DNA of 64,000 nt, from assembly GCF_002218025.2 (NCBI RefSeq), contig NZ_AP018681.1, positions 496,001 through 560,000 on the forward strand, read 5' to 3'. Positions 34,496-44,091 of this stretch are shown piece after piece. Every line of letters begins with the position of its first letter. Within the stretch, counting starts at the first letter, position 1. The notes beneath the pieces were generated by a model. It was not told where the DNA came from. It worked only from the letters and a program-made list of their open reading frames with translations, and did not search any database. Both the position numbers and the translations under genes were made by a program. The DNA comes from Vibrio casei. Its GTDB lineage: Bacteria; Pseudomonadota; Gammaproteobacteria; Enterobacterales; Vibrionaceae.

Positions 34496-34573
34496 GTATC
34501 TGGAAAGCCAAAAGCCCAGTGGCACGCTTCTTGAATTACTTTTATTAAGTGTTTAACACAAGGAGCAACAACT

Positions 34574-34744
34574 ATGTGGTTATCATTATATTTTCCATCA
34601 TTGAACGCGGCAATGGACGAACATAAGGTCATTTATAGTGCAAGTCCTTATGGTATGCCGGTTGTTGTGCACCATATTGATGCAATCAGTCAAGCAGGGG
34701 CTAAAGTTGACTCACTAGCAAAGTCAGAGACCTTTAATGCTTAA
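34574..34744 (+). CDS. 56-aa leader gene of the glucosylglycerate operon
   Basis: ATG 34574 follows an AAGGAGC site. The product begins MWLSLYFPSLNAAMDEHKV and ends DSLAKSETFNA. Its last 8 bases overlap the phosphatase gene start (34737), so translation of the two is coupled. The sequence is not low complexity and has an ordered look (VIYSASPYGMPVVVHHIDA). No family recognised. It may be a small subunit or regulatory peptide of the operon. Confidence 0.6.
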   Translation: MWLSLYFPSLNAAMDEHKVIYSASPYGMPVVVHHIDAISQAGAKVDSLAKSETFNA

Positions 34745-35594
34745 ACTCAGTCAGCGGCCAATCATCTTCAGCGATTTAGACGGCACTTTACTTGATCATA
34801 ATGATTACAGTATTGATGCCGTTGAGCCGGTACTCAAAAAGTTAGCGCTTCTTAGTGTGGATGTTATTCCAACGACTAGTAAAACCTTTGCTGAACTGCA
34901 ATTCATCATGCCGCAGTTAGGTTTAAAGACACCTTTCATTGTTGAGAATGGCGCCGCGGTATTTATTCCTAAACCGAAAACAGCAACAACGGTAATGAAT
35001 CAGCCAGAAGGCACAGTATCGATTCAAGATTATTGGTGCAAATCCTTTACCCAACCTCGTAGTTACTGGCAACCATATATTGAGCAAGCTAAACGCCAAT
35101 TTGAAGGATGCTTTAGTTTGATGACCGAGATGTCTGCAACAGAAGTAGCGGAACTCACGGGCTTAACTGAGGAAGAAGCGCAACGTGCATTGCAACGTGA
35201 CTATAGTGAGCCGATTAGCTGGCATGGCAGCGTTGAACAAGAACAGTGCTTTATCGAGTTTATGCAGCAGTGTGGTGCAACGGTACTAAAAGGTGGGCGT
35301 TTTCTACATATCGGTGGTTGTGCTCAAAAGGGCATCGCAATGGAGTGGCTTATGAATGTTTATCAGAGAGATCTTTTACAGCAAACAGGACAACAGAAAG
35401 ATTGGTTCAGTATCGCGCTAGGAGACAGCGGTAATGATATCAGCATGCTCGAATTAGCGGATATCGCGGTGCGAATTCGTTCAGAGCATCATGATTTTCC
35501 GATTCTTTCTCGTGAAGAAGGGGTAATTGATAGTGATAGTTATGGCCCAACGGGCTGGGCAGAGTGTATACAGCTGATTTTATCCCTTGAGTAA
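34737..35594 (+). CDS. HAD phosphatase, mannosyl/glucosyl-3-phosphoglycerate phosphatase-like
   Basis: HAD superfamily, Cof/MPGP type. FSDLDGTLLDHNDY holds the two catalytic Asp (about 14 and 16), VIPTTSKTF motif II, and GDSGNDISML motif IV. WHGSVEQEQCFIEF and KGGRFLHIGG are typical of the mannosyl-3-phosphoglycerate phosphatase branch. Next to a glycosyltransferase with the matching role, it most likely dephosphorylates glucosyl-3-phosphoglycerate to glucosylglycerate. 285 aa. First large gene of a three-gene operon. Confidence 0.8.
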   Translation: MLKLSQRPIIFSDLDGTLLDHNDYSIDAVEPVLKKLALLSVDVIPTTSKTFAELQFIMPQLGLKTPFIVENGAAVFIPKPKTATTVMNQPEGTVSIQDYWCKSFTQPRSYWQPYIEQAKRQFEGCFSLMTEMSATEVAELTGLTEEEAQRALQRDYSEPISWHGSVEQEQCFIEFMQQCGATVLKGGRFLHIGGCAQKGIAMEWLMNVYQRDLLQQTGQQKDWFSIALGDSGNDISMLELADIAVRIRSEHHDFPILSREEGVIDSDSYGPTGWAECIQLILSLE

Positions 35595-35643
35595 GATCTT
35601 GAATTAGAAATTTTCATTTTTAGCATGGAATGCAGGAGGCATC

Positions 35644-36867
35644 ATGGCTGACTTTTATCAAAACGGTATCGTGACAACATTACACAACTTGTCTGAACGG
35701 CCAGTGGAGGAATTGGAAGCAGAGTTAATGTCGTTTGCTGACCAGCGTTCCATGGGGTTGATTCTACCTTCTTTATTTTCGGAATTAGAAGGCGAAGCAT
35801 TGCCTAAAATTGTCGAAGAATTAAAGAGTGTCCCTTACTTATCTCAGATCGTAATAGGCCTAGATAGAGCCGATGAAGCGCAATATAAACATGCTTTATC
35901 TTTCTTTAAAGACTTACCTCAGCATCACCGCGTTTTGTGGAATGATGGCCCTCGTTTACAAGCTTTAGATAAAGAATTAGCGGCGTTAGGTTTAGCCCCT
36001 AAAGAGCTCGGCAAAGGCCGTAATGTCTGGTATTGCATGGGTTACGTCCTAGCTACCGGTAAAGCTGAATCGGTAGCATTACATGACTGTGACATTGTCA
36101 CTTATGAGCGTGATTTATTAGCACGTTTGATCTACCCAGTCGCCAATCCGCGCTTTAATTATGAATTCTGTAAAGGCTACTACGCACGAGTTGCCAATGG
36201 CAAAATGAATGGCCGAGTGGCACGTTTATTGGTCACGCCATTATTAAAAGCGCTTAAACGAGTGACCGATCAGAATGCCTACTTAGATTATATGGATAGC
36301 TTCAAATATTCATTAGCTGGCGAGTTTTCATTCCGCCGCGATGTGCTGAGTGATATTCGTATTCCAAGCGATTGGGGATTAGAAATCGGTGTGCTGTCGG
36401 AAATGCATCGCAACTATGCCAGTAATCGCCTGTGTCAGGTTGATATCGCTAAAACCTACGATCATAAACATCAAGATTTATCGTTAGATTGCACCGATGG
36501 TGGGCTATCTAAAATGTCGATCGATATTACCAAGTCTCTGTTTCGTAAACTGGCGACTCAAGGTGAAACTTTTAATATCGAAGGCTTTCGCTCGCTTAAA
36601 GCTACTTACTACCGTATTGCGCTCGATTTTGTTGAAGCCTACCACAACGATGCCTTAATGAATGGCCTAACCTTGGATGTTCATCTAGAAGAAAAAGCGG
36701 TCGAAATGTTTGCCCAAAATATAATGACCGCTGGCCAAAGCTTCCTAGATAACCCGATGGAAACGCCATTTATTCCAAGTTGGAACCGTGTAGTGAGTGC
36801 CATGCCTGATGTGATGGAACGATTAAAAGAGGCGGTAGAATTAGATCAACAAGAATTCGGGGGCTAA
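35644..36867 (+). CDS. glucosyl-3-phosphoglycerate synthase-like glycosyltransferase
   Basis: GT-A glycosyltransferase (GT81/GpgS-like). The nucleotide/metal motif is in [20 protein letters not shown] (about residue 140) and substrate motifs follow in [20 protein letters not shown] and [10 protein letters not shown]. The usual reaction joins glucose from NDP-glucose to 3-phosphoglycerate. 407 aa. A GGAGGC site precedes the ATG; its stop is 2 bp before the GH13 gene. With the phosphatase upstream it gives a complete route to the osmolyte glucosylglycerate. Confidence 0.82.
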   Translation: MADFYQNGIVTTLHNLSERPVEELEAELMSFADQRSMGLILPSLFSELEGEALPKIVEELKSVPYLSQIVIGLDRADEAQYKHALSFFKDLPQHHRVLWNDGPRLQALDKELAALGLAPKELGKGRNVWYCMGYVLATGKAESVALHDCDIVTYERDLLARLIYPVANPRFNYEFCKGYYARVANGKMNGRVARLLVTPLLKALKRVTDQNAYLDYMDSFKYSLAGEFSFRRDVLSDIRIPSDWGLEIGVLSEMHRNYASNRLCQVDIAKTYDHKHQDLSLDCTDGGLSKMSIDITKSLFRKLATQGETFNIEGFRSLKATYYRIALDFVEAYHNDALMNGLTLDVHLEEKAVEMFAQNIMTAGQSFLDNPMETPFIPSWNRVVSAMPDVMERLKEAVELDQQEFGG

Positions 36868-36869
36868 GT

Positions 36870-38627
36870 ATGACGTCATCAAATTTATTAGTGGATAAAA
36901 TTTGTCACCATTTGGATGTGATCTACCAAGGTATTGAACTATCAATTGAGCATAAAGAATTAGCCAATCAACTAATCAGTACTATGCGTCTATCTCCCAA
37001 TTTAGAGACTTCTATGCCGATGTCAGTATCGCAATCTCTGTGGACTGAGAAAGATACCATCATGATCACCTACGGCGATAGCTTGCTGCAAAGCGGTGAA
37101 ACACCTCTGAAAACCTTAAAGTCCTTTCTCAATCAATATTGTCAGCCTCATATCAACGGCGTGCATATTCTGCCTTTTTTCCCGTATAGCTCAGATGATG
37201 GTTTCTCAGTGATTGATTATTCGAGTGTCAATGAAGGCTTGGGTGACTGGCCAGATATTGAAGCGATTTCCAGTGAGTTTAATTTGATGTCGGATCTGGT
37301 AATCAATCATTGTTCAGCAAGGAGTGCTTGGTTTCAAAACTTTATTAAGAGCGAAGGCGTAGGGCATGATTACTTCTATACCGCTGCGTCAGATATTGAT
37401 ACCAAACAAGTGGTGCGTCCTAGAACTTCTGATTTACTCAAAGAAGTCGAAACCGCACAAGGCACTCAATATGTTTGGTGTACCTTTAGCCACGACCAGG
37501 TCGATTTTGATTTCCGTAACCCAGAAGTATTAAAAGCCTTTGTCGAGATCATACGTCAATATATCGACCATGGCATTCGTACCTTTAGGCTCGATGCGGT
37601 GGCGTTTCTGTGGAAAGAACTCGGCACCAGTTGCATCAATCTCGATCAAACCCATGAAGTGATTCGTCTATTACGTAGTTTGATTGAACAAGCCTGCCCG
37701 CAAGCCATTATCATTACCGAAACCAACATTCCCAACCATGAAAACCTGACTTATTTTGGCAATGCCAATGAAGCGCACGCCATATATAACTTCTCGCTGC
37801 CGCCGCTACTGGTGAATACGTTAATTACCGGCAATGGTGATCATCTGAAACGTTGGATGATGGGGATGCCTCCGGCGCAACAGGGCACGACTTACTTTAA
37901 CTTTATTGCTTCACACGACGGCATTGGTTTGCGGCCAGCGGAAGGTTTACTCCAAGAAAACGAAATCAATGTATTGGTAAATACCATGCAATCGTTCGGT
38001 GGCTTAGTGTCATGGCGCGCGACGGAAAATGGAGACCGCAAGCCTTATGAAATCAATATCGCCTTATTTGATGCTTTACAAGGCACGCAAGCAGGGCCCG
38101 ATAAATATGGTATCGACCGCTTTATTTGCGCCCATGCGATTATGCTTGCGATGGAGGGCATTCCGGGGATTTATATTCACAGTTTGCTTGGTACGGGGAA
38201 TGATTACGATAAAGTTGAAAACACCAATCAAAATCGCTCGATTAACCGCCATCGCTGGGAGTTCTCACAACTGCAAGATTTGTTGTCTCAACCGCACACC
38301 CAACATCATCAAGTATTAAAACGTTTGATGCATTTAATTGAACTGCGAACAGGGCAATCCGCTTTCCATCCTAATGCAGTGCAATTTACGCTGCACCTAG
38401 GTGGACAGTTATTTGGTTTTTGGCGTCAAAGTATGGATAGAAGACAAAGTATTTTCTGTGTCAGTAATATCAGCCTTGAAGAGCAAACCTTGAACCTAGC
38501 CGATATGAATCTGATCCAAACGGATCATTGGAAAGATCTGATCAGCGATACTGAACTGACAGGCTCAACGGAAAGCATCCAATTAAAGCCGTATCAAACC
38601 GTCTGGATCACGAATAGGTTCAACTAA
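36870..38627 (+). CDS. GH13_18 phosphorylase, glucosylglycerate or sucrose phosphorylase-like
   Basis: Retaining GH13 enzyme of the sucrose-phosphorylase branch. Motifs: [16 protein letters not shown] (region I), [13 protein letters not shown] with the nucleophile Asp (region II), [13 protein letters not shown] with the acid/base Glu (region III), [12 protein letters not shown] (region IV). 585 aa, longer than sucrose phosphorylase (about 490) and in the size of glucosylglycerate phosphorylase. Its place behind the synthase and phosphatase suggests it recycles glucosylglycerate with phosphate to glucose-1-phosphate and glycerate. Sucrose is an alternative substrate. Confidence 0.8.
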   Translation: MTSSNLLVDKICHHLDVIYQGIELSIEHKELANQLISTMRLSPNLETSMPMSVSQSLWTEKDTIMITYGDSLLQSGETPLKTLKSFLNQYCQPHINGVHILPFFPYSSDDGFSVIDYSSVNEGLGDWPDIEAISSEFNLMSDLVINHCSARSAWFQNFIKSEGVGHDYFYTAASDIDTKQVVRPRTSDLLKEVETAQGTQYVWCTFSHDQVDFDFRNPEVLKAFVEIIRQYIDHGIRTFRLDAVAFLWKELGTSCINLDQTHEVIRLLRSLIEQACPQAIIITETNIPNHENLTYFGNANEAHAIYNFSLPPLLVNTLITGNGDHLKRWMMGMPPAQQGTTYFNFIASHDGIGLRPAEGLLQENEINVLVNTMQSFGGLVSWRATENGDRKPYEINIALFDALQGTQAGPDKYGIDRFICAHAIMLAMEGIPGIYIHSLLGTGNDYDKVENTNQNRSINRHRWEFSQLQDLLSQPHTQHHQVLKRLMHLIELRTGQSAFHPNAVQFTLHLGGQLFGFWRQSMDRRQSIFCVSNISLEEQTLNLADMNLIQTDHWKDLISDTELTGSTESIQLKPYQTVWITNRFN

Positions 38628-38768
38628 CAGTAAAAAGCTCGAATAAAATAGGGTTTCAAAGCAATAGGCTATGTTCATTTCTACCTTGAAACGGTATCTT
38701 AGCGGGGTTAAAAATTTTGAAATACTTCGCTTATGATCGAGGTAAAAACTTTGGTAGAGGAACAAGCA

Positions 38769-39302
38769 ATGAGCAAAGCAAAAATCGGTATTGTGACGGT
38801 AAGTGATCGTGCTAGCCAAGGTGTGTATGAAGATTTATCTGGCCAAGCCATCATTGATACGCTCAACGAGTACTTAACATCAGAGTGGGAACCGGTTTAT
38901 CAAATCATCCCCGATGAGCAAGACCAAATCGAAACCATGCTTGCAAAAATGGTGGATGAAGATGGCTGTAGTCTAGTAGTGACCACTGGCGGTACTGGCC
39001 CGGCAAAGCGCGATGTGACGCCAGAAGCCACAGAAGCGGTGTGTGATCGAATGATGCCAGGTTTCGGTGAGTTAATGCGCGCGGAGTCATTAAAGTTTGT
39101 TCCAACTGCGATTTTGTCTCGTCAAACAGCTGGCTTACGTGGTAGCAGCCTGATTGTAAACTTACCGGGTAAACCAAAATCAATCCGCGAATGTTTAGAC
39201 GCCGTCTTCCCAGCAATTCCTTACTGCATCGACTTAATGGAAGGCCCATTCCTAGAGTGTGATGAAAGCGTGATTAAGCCGTTTAGACCGAAAGCGAAGT
39301 AA
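38769..39302 (+). CDS. mogA: molybdopterin adenylyltransferase
   Basis: Adenylates molybdopterin before molybdenum insertion. The start is at MSKAKIGIVTVSDRASQG, with AGAGGA as ribosome site; an in-frame ATG 12 codons upstream lacks one. Family motifs: VTTGGTGPAKRDVTPEAT, MMPGFGELMRAESL, AILSRQTAGLRG, LIVNLPGKPKSIRE. IPDEQDQIE and SRQTAGLRG match MogA better than MoaB. 177 aa, normal. Functionally linked with the mod operon 4 kb upstream, but transcribed alone. Confidence 0.93.
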   Translation: MSKAKIGIVTVSDRASQGVYEDLSGQAIIDTLNEYLTSEWEPVYQIIPDEQDQIETMLAKMVDEDGCSLVVTTGGTGPAKRDVTPEATEAVCDRMMPGFGELMRAESLKFVPTAILSRQTAGLRGSSLIVNLPGKPKSIRECLDAVFPAIPYCIDLMEGPFLECDESVIKPFRPKAK

Positions 39303-39320
39303 CACCACATAATAAAATTA

Positions 39321-39366
39321 CCCTTTGGATTAATAGTGGAAAATCTATTAGTCCAAAGGGCTTTTG
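39321..39366 (+). terminator. terminator of mogA
   Basis: CCCTTTGGATTAATAG (39321-39336) pairs with CTATTAGTCCAAAGGG (39345-39360), followed by CTTTT. The rest of the 409-bp gap to 39711 is AT-rich, with no gene; TTAAGGAGAG at its end is the next gene's ribosome site. Confidence 0.85.
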
Positions 39367-39711
39367 GTAAAACCAAATTTACTACCTATCACATGCATAT
39401 ATAGCTCTTTTTTACCCCTCATCTTAATTGCCTCCTAAACGCAATTTCATGTAAATATTGTAACTTAACTCACTGATTTAAAATTAAAGTATGTAATAAT
39501 TTCAATTTTGGGATTGTGATAATTAGTTCACTAAACCCAATTCTTGCTTTCTATATCGCATAAAATTTTCCAAATGCTTTTAAAAATTTATCATTAGAGT
39601 ATCTTATTGATAATAAATGAATTGATTAATAGTGAACGTGTATAAAGTCCATTCGGGTTTATCCGAGTTTCTTGCTAATACACAGTTATATTTTAAGGAG
39701 AGTTTTGAGCA

Positions 39712-40431
39712 ATGATCGACGCCATCCTATATAAGGACATAGTAAAAGTAGTCAATAGTCAATTTTTAGGTAAGTCTAAGCGGATAGCATTTTTTGACGG
39801 TGTTAGTCCTGCATCATCCAAAGCGATGGCTGATGTTAATTCAAAAATAAAAAAGAAAAGTCTTGTGGCGATTCTATTTTGCAATCCTAATTCACAGTTT
39901 TGTAAGAATGAAATTCTAGAATCACTTAGTTATTTTCATCATCGATCAAAGGAACACATAAATATATTTTGTTGTGGTTATGGAGCTTACTGGCCAAAAG
40001 ATAAATACCCTGACCTGAAGAAAGTAACAAGTATAGATGGCGTGGATTGGAGTTATAGTGATAACTCATTTGTAGCGGCGTTGGAAGATTTTGAGAGCAA
40101 AACTAAATGGCGCTATAGTGGAGAGAATGAACTTTTACTTTTAGAGGTAAGTCCTTCTAGTGAACCTAATGAGCTTAATATAAATAGCACTCTTGTTTGC
40201 AATCTAGAGCAAATGAAAAAAGACGGTGCTTTTAGTTCTGTTCGTGCATTATTTGAAAGTATTATTCGCTATTCAGTTAATAATGATGAAGGTGGTACTT
40301 GGGGGTTTAGTGATCAAAAAGGCTGTGAGGTTGCTACCTCATTTTTAAAAGATGCTATTTTAGGCTTGTTACCAAAACCTCTTCAGAATAGTTATCGCAA
40401 AGCTGAAAGCTATGCTGTCAGACAAATATAA
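39712..40431 (+). CDS. hypothetical accessory protein, 239 aa
   Basis: No family recognised. A strong AAGGAGAG site precedes the ATG. The soluble-looking alpha/beta protein has hydrophobic strands (KKSLVAILFCNPNSQF; EHINIFCCGYGAYW; ENELLLLEVS), which recalls a Rossmann-type or nucleotide-linked fold; this is pattern only. The TAA lies inside an attC-like hairpin (40427-40496), so the gene may be an integron-type cassette. GC is lower than the backbone. Confidence 0.6.
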   Translation: MIDAILYKDIVKVVNSQFLGKSKRIAFFDGVSPASSKAMADVNSKIKKKSLVAILFCNPNSQFCKNEILESLSYFHHRSKEHINIFCCGYGAYWPKDKYPDLKKVTSIDGVDWSYSDNSFVAALEDFESKTKWRYSGENELLLLEVSPSSEPNELNINSTLVCNLEQMKKDGAFSSVRALFESIIRYSVNNDEGGTWGFSDQKGCEVATSFLKDAILGLLPKPLQNSYRKAESYAVRQI

Positions 40432-40496
40432 CAATCGCAAGCGCGTGGAACAATTTTCAGCTGAACTAACAATTGTCTGGTGTTGTGCATGTTATA
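40427..40496. repeat. attC-like hairpin between two orphan genes
   Basis: Outer arms TATAACA (40427-40433) and TGTTATA (40490-40496); inner arms ACAATT (40450-40455) and AATTGT (40471-40476). It starts at the stop of one gene, and the next gene starts 20 bp after it, as in integron cassettes. The site is only 70 bp, and the R''/R' boxes are imperfect, so this is tentative. Confidence 0.35.
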
Positions 40497-40674
40497 ACTT
40501 ATAAGGAATGTCGAAGTGCATATATATTTACAAGCTATAGTATTAATCCTCTCGCTTGGTACAACATCAGTACTAGCATCTAGTCCTAAAGGAGATAATT
40601 CAATACTGAATCTATCACTTGCAAGCGTGGCTTGTGCGGCTGTTTGATCTGCTCCAGCCAGACTGGACACTTCA

Positions 40675-41526
40675 TTAAGCGACATTTTGCTGTTCAAAGT
40701 TAACAGGGCTTAGATACCCAAGAGCACTGTGCCTTCTTGTCCGATTATAATCAACCTCTATGTACTCGAAGATCGTTTGACGCATCTGGTCTCTCGTCAT
40801 AATCGGCTCATATTGGATCGCTTCAACTTTCATCGAATGGAAGAAGCTCTCAACACAAGCATTGTCCCAGCAGTTTCCTTTCCTACTCATACTTTGCTTT
40901 AGATTATAAACAGTTATGAGGTCTCGATAATCTTTTGAGCAGTACTGACTACCTCGATCACTATGAACGATAACCTGCTCAGGAAATTCGCGACGGAACA
41001 AAGCCATTGATAGAGCATCACAGACCAGCGTAGCCGTCATTCTGGTATCCATAGACCATCCGATTACTTGTCTTGAGTAAAGGTCAATAATTACTGCCAA
41101 GTACAACCAGCCTTCGCTTGTCGCAACATAGGTGATGTCTCCCGCCCATTTTTCATTCGGAGCCGCTGCGTTAAAGTTCTGAGCCAGCAAGTTTGGAGCA
41201 ACTGGCATTTGATGCTTGCTGTCTGTCGTGCACTTAAATTTACGTGCCGCTTTCGGCGTTAAATCTTGACGCTTCATACTGGCCGCAATGGTTTTCACAT
41301 TGTGGTTATCACCGCTCTCAGACAGTTCTTTTTGGATTCGCCTTGAGCCATCTCGGCCTTTGCTGTTATCAAAAGCTTCTTTGACCTTTGTATCAAGCTC
41401 TTGGCGAACTGCCTCGCGTTGGCTAGCCTTATGGCGATGTTTAACCCAGTAATAAAACCCACTTCGGGATACCCCGAATACCTTAGCCATACGTACAATA
41501 TTGAAGTACATCAGGTGTTCGAGCAT
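40675..41526 (-). CDS. IS3-family transposase OrfB, copy 1
   Basis: Retroviral-integrase-type catalytic domain with the DDE triad: Asp in KWAGDITYVATSEG, Asp in IVHSDRGSQYCS, Glu in NACVESFFHSMK. An HTH_21-type segment (SRSGFYYWVKHRH) sits near the start. 283 aa are counted from the first ATG, but the natural product is probably the OrfAB fusion made by -1 frameshifting upstream, in which case this frame extends to the slippery site. Confidence 0.95.
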   Translation of the reverse strand: MLEHLMYFNIVRMAKVFGVSRSGFYYWVKHRHKASQREAVRQELDTKVKEAFDNSKGRDGSRRIQKELSESGDNHNVKTIAASMKRQDLTPKAARKFKCTTDSKHQMPVAPNLLAQNFNAAAPNEKWAGDITYVATSEGWLYLAVIIDLYSRQVIGWSMDTRMTATLVCDALSMALFRREFPEQVIVHSDRGSQYCSKDYRDLITVYNLKQSMSRKGNCWDNACVESFFHSMKVEAIQYEPIMTRDQMRQTIFEYIEVDYNRTRRHSALGYLSPVNFEQQNVA

Positions 41527-41540
41527 AAATTCGTAGCAAT

Positions 41541-41825
41541 TTACTTTAGATTTTTCGCGAAGTAGGTGGCGGCCTTTTTTACAATTTCTAGCTCTTCTGC
41601 TTGCTCAGCCAACTGCCTTTTGAGCTTGGCAACCTCTGCGGCTAGCTCTTGTTCTCGCTGACTAGTATTGGTGTCTTTCTTCGAGTTCTTCCGCCACCCG
41701 TAGATTTGAGATTCATGTAAAGAAAGCTGCCTTGCAGCCGCAGCTACTCCCACTCTCTCTGCTAGTTTTAGGGCTTCTGCTTTAAATTCAGGGGAATGTT
41801 TAATTCTAGTTTTCTTAGTTGTCAT
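41541..41825 (-). CDS. IS3-family transposase OrfA, copy 1
   Basis: 94-aa helix-turn-helix protein (RIKHSPEFKAEALKLAERVG; AARQLSLHESQIYGWRKN) with a C-terminal leucine zipper-like coil (EVAKLKRQLAEQAEELEI). An AAAAAAG run on the minus strand (41574-41580) in the EIVKKAA codons is the likely -1 frameshift site to OrfB. Confidence 0.95.
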   Translation of the reverse strand: MTTKKTRIKHSPEFKAEALKLAERVGVAAAARQLSLHESQIYGWRKNSKKDTNTSQREQELAAEVAKLKRQLAEQAEELEIVKKAATYFAKNLK

Positions 41826-42401
41826 TGTTCACCTCGTTAGTGATTGTACTCACTTAACTCAGTGTCCAAAACAGCTGGAGCGGATCAGTTCAAAAAGTTA
41901 ATCCAGATGTGGTTAGTTCTGCTTATGAAGGCTACTTACAAGATTCAATCACACTTTACTCTCACTATCACAACTTCTCTATTGAAAAGTCACGACTGCA
42001 TCAAGAGGGAATTTTTGACATTATTACAGGAGAGCCCGCAGTCAAAGCTCAGGCTTTAAACTCAAATGTTGGTGCAACCGCATATTTATCAAAATATCTA
42101 TCAAAAACAGATGCAGAAAGCTGTAGTGAAATTCGAGAGTATTCCGATAAAATATTGGACAAGTATGGCTTAGGGTTATCAGAATCCGCTTAAGCGAAGC
42201 CAAACACACCAGTTGCTTTGTGGCTTGTTTAGCTTAATTTTTACCACAGTAACTTCCGTATTTGCCTCGGCTTAGCAAAGCGTTACTCAATTAACCTAAT
42301 AATGTCTATACGAACTTTTCCCCACCATTCATTCCTACACAGTGTGATGAGTGTGACAAAACAGACTAGGTAAGGCTCTGATTGTATGTAGCAGCTAACA
42401 A

Positions 42402-42438
42402 AATACTAAATCTTGGCTTTCAAGGTTTAGTATTTTTT
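42402..42438 (+). terminator. terminator downstream of the split gene
   Basis: AATACTAAA-TCTTG (42402-42415) pairs with CAAG-GTTTAGTATT (42421-42434), followed by TTTTG. The preceding 200 bp show no gene. Confidence 0.75.
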
Positions 42439-42491
42439 GTTTTATAGTAGATGTTTGACGATGGTTTAGCTTTAACTTTAGGTATAGATAC

Positions 42492-43610
42492 TTGGGATAC
42501 TTGGGATATTTGGATATAGTGATTTATATAGTGACAGGATTGATTGTTGGAGCGACTCTGTTGCCTATATCCCGTCATCCACATTGGATTGTGAGGGGAA
42601 TGGACTTTCCTCGGATCCAGCTCGTTATCTGTGCCTCGTTACTGCTCTTGCTACAACTGAGCATTCTTAACCTTTCTGAGCCTCAAACCTGGTTTATTGT
42701 TATCACCACAACACTATGCTTGGTTTGGCAGCTTTGGTGGATTTTGCCCTATACCAAACTATGGCGAGTCGAAGTGCGTGCAAACCAAAATGTCGATGAG
42801 ACTCGTCAACTTAGTATCTTAACTGCCAATGTGCTGACTCCGAATCGAGATGCATATAAACTGATTGAGCTGGTTAATAAATATCAGCCAGATGTACTGG
42901 TTACACTTGAATCGGATCAATGGTGGGAAAACCAATTAGAATGCCTTGAAGTGGATATGCCTGAAACCATGAAGTGTCCGTTAGATAATCTTTATGGCAT
43001 GCATGTGTATTCGCGACTTCCGTTGCACGAGAAAGAAATTGCTTACCTAGTTGAAGATGATATTCCATCTATGCATACGCTTGTCGAGTTACCGACTGGT
43101 GACTTGGTGCGAATGCACTTTTTACATCCTGCGCCACCAAGCCCTACAGAAAATCCAGAATCAGCCGAACGTGATGCCGAATTAATTATTGTCGCGCGTA
43201 GTGTGGGAGAGAGCGATCAGCCCATCATAGTTACCGGTGACTTAAATGATGTCGCATGGTCTCGAACCACTCGTTTATTTCGCAAATTGAGTGGTTTACT
43301 GGATCCTAGGGTAGGTAGAGGGATGTTTAATACTTTCCATGTTGATTATCGCTTACTACGTTGGCCACTAGATCATCTTTTCCACAGTGAGCACTTTACC
43401 GTTCAGAGTATCCAACGATTACCATCCATTGGCTCCGATCACTTCCCGCTATTTTCTCGTTTGGCCTTCACTCCCGTAAAAGGCAAAGGGCAAGATGGCT
43501 TGGTTGCCGATCAAGATGATAAGGCATTCGCGGCTTCTATTACTCGCTCACAGAATGTTAGCAAGGAAGATGTACCACTAAAAACTAACCTCCCTCAGTC
43601 ATTAATTTGA
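42492..43610 (+). CDS. membrane-anchored endonuclease/exonuclease/phosphatase-family protein, 372 aa
   Basis: Three N-terminal membrane segments (about residues 8-22, 45-62 and 70-87) followed by an EEP domain: LTANVLTPNRD, VTLESDQWW, PIIVTGDLNDVAWSRT, and a terminal SIGSDHFPLFSRL with the catalytic Asp-His. The layout is that of YafD-like proteins, with the catalytic part in the periplasm. The start is uncertain: TTG 42492 lies in a small GATACTTGG repeat, and GTG 42519 is another choice. A ~40-residue charged tail is extra. Confidence 0.8.
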   Translation: MGYLGYLDIVIYIVTGLIVGATLLPISRHPHWIVRGMDFPRIQLVICASLLLLLQLSILNLSEPQTWFIVITTTLCLVWQLWWILPYTKLWRVEVRANQNVDETRQLSILTANVLTPNRDAYKLIELVNKYQPDVLVTLESDQWWENQLECLEVDMPETMKCPLDNLYGMHVYSRLPLHEKEIAYLVEDDIPSMHTLVELPTGDLVRMHFLHPAPPSPTENPESAERDAELIIVARSVGESDQPIIVTGDLNDVAWSRTTRLFRKLSGLLDPRVGRGMFNTFHVDYRLLRWPLDHLFHSEHFTVQSIQRLPSIGSDHFPLFSRLAFTPVKGKGQDGLVADQDDKAFAASITRSQNVSKEDVPLKTNLPQSLI

Positions 43611-43703
43611 CATATCAATCTTTATAAACAGGCAATTTATCGCATCTAACTTATCCCACTAATAAAGATGGGAATGTTGTATTTCATAATAAAAGGATAG
43701 TTT

Positions 43704-43877
43704 GTGAATAAATTGATTGTAGTCTTGGGTGCGTTGTTCATATTAAGTGGTTGTCAACTTACTCGCGTAGAGGGCGAACTGCATAATGTCGATGTTAAAG
43801 TCGGTACGAGAGACGATAGCCGTAACAATAGCGGTAAATTTTGCCCGCCAGGACAGGCTAAGAAAGTGAACTGCTAA
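43704..43877 (+). CDS. small lipoprotein, 57 aa
   Basis: GTG start after AAAGGATAG. The signal LIVVLGALFILSGCQL ends in the lipobox LSGC, so it should be lipidated at about Cys18. The mature part is about 40 residues, with two more Cys near the end (KFCPPGQAKKVNC). No family recognised. It lies between the YafD-like gene and the left RND-gene remnant. Confidence 0.7.
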   Translation: MNKLIVVLGALFILSGCQLTRVEGELHNVDVKVGTRDDSRNNSGKFCPPGQAKKVNC

Positions 43878-43955
43878 TGTTGAGCACTAGGCAAGTCTTG
43901 TTTGCCTAGTGCTGGTTAAATCTATTCTCCAAATCAAATTTTAACTTTTTACACC

Positions 43956-44091
43956 TTTCTTCACGCTAACCCCTTTTCTTTGTACTAAACAGCTTTCTTT
44001 GTACTAAACAGCAAGGCGGGTAGAACCGTTAGGCTGTAAACCAACAAGAAGCCAATCGCAATAGTAAGTAAGAAACCAATGCTGAACATAC
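43956..44091 (-). pseudogene. 3'-end remnant of an RND transporter gene (left cassette flank)
   Basis: About 90% identical to 47723-47855, which is the 3' end of the RND gene at 47749-48522 plus its trailing sequence. Runs such as CTTTGTACTAAACAGCAA and GGTAGAACCGTTAGGCTGTA are shared. The homology stops sharply after GAACATAC. The differences show that it is not a fresh duplication. CTTTCTTTGTACTAAACAG-type units also occur twice in this copy. Confidence 0.8.

Larger units (their letters stand above)
40645..41887 (-). mobile_element. IS3-family insertion sequence, copy 1 (1,243 bp)
   Basis: Ends are imperfect inverted repeats: TGATCTGCTCCAGCC...CTGGACAC at the left, and its counterpart GTGTCC...GCTGGAGCGGATCA at the right. 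The target duplication is GTT (40642-40644 and 41888-41890). Two overlapping genes with an A6G slippery site give the usual OrfAB transposase. Appears identical to the copy at 51925-53167, so it has moved recently. Confidence 0.97.
40517..42193 (+). pseudogene. small exported-protein gene split by IS copy 1
   Basis: N-terminal part 40517-40644 starts at GTG after AAGGAA and encodes a signal peptide (HIYLQAIVLILSLGTTSVLA) plus about 23 residues. The C-terminal part resumes at 41888 in the same sense (VQKVNPDVVSSAYEGYLQ... to GLGLSESA, stop 42191-42193). Joined at the GTT target duplication the frame continues, giving about 142 residues. The insertion must abolish the product unless the IS excises precisely. 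No family recognised. Confidence 0.75.

Noticed and set aside
42194..42245. Second attC-like site after the split gene
   Set aside because: AAGCCA/TGGCTT arms exist, but outer arms do not match attC boxes; more like an ordinary terminator hairpin.
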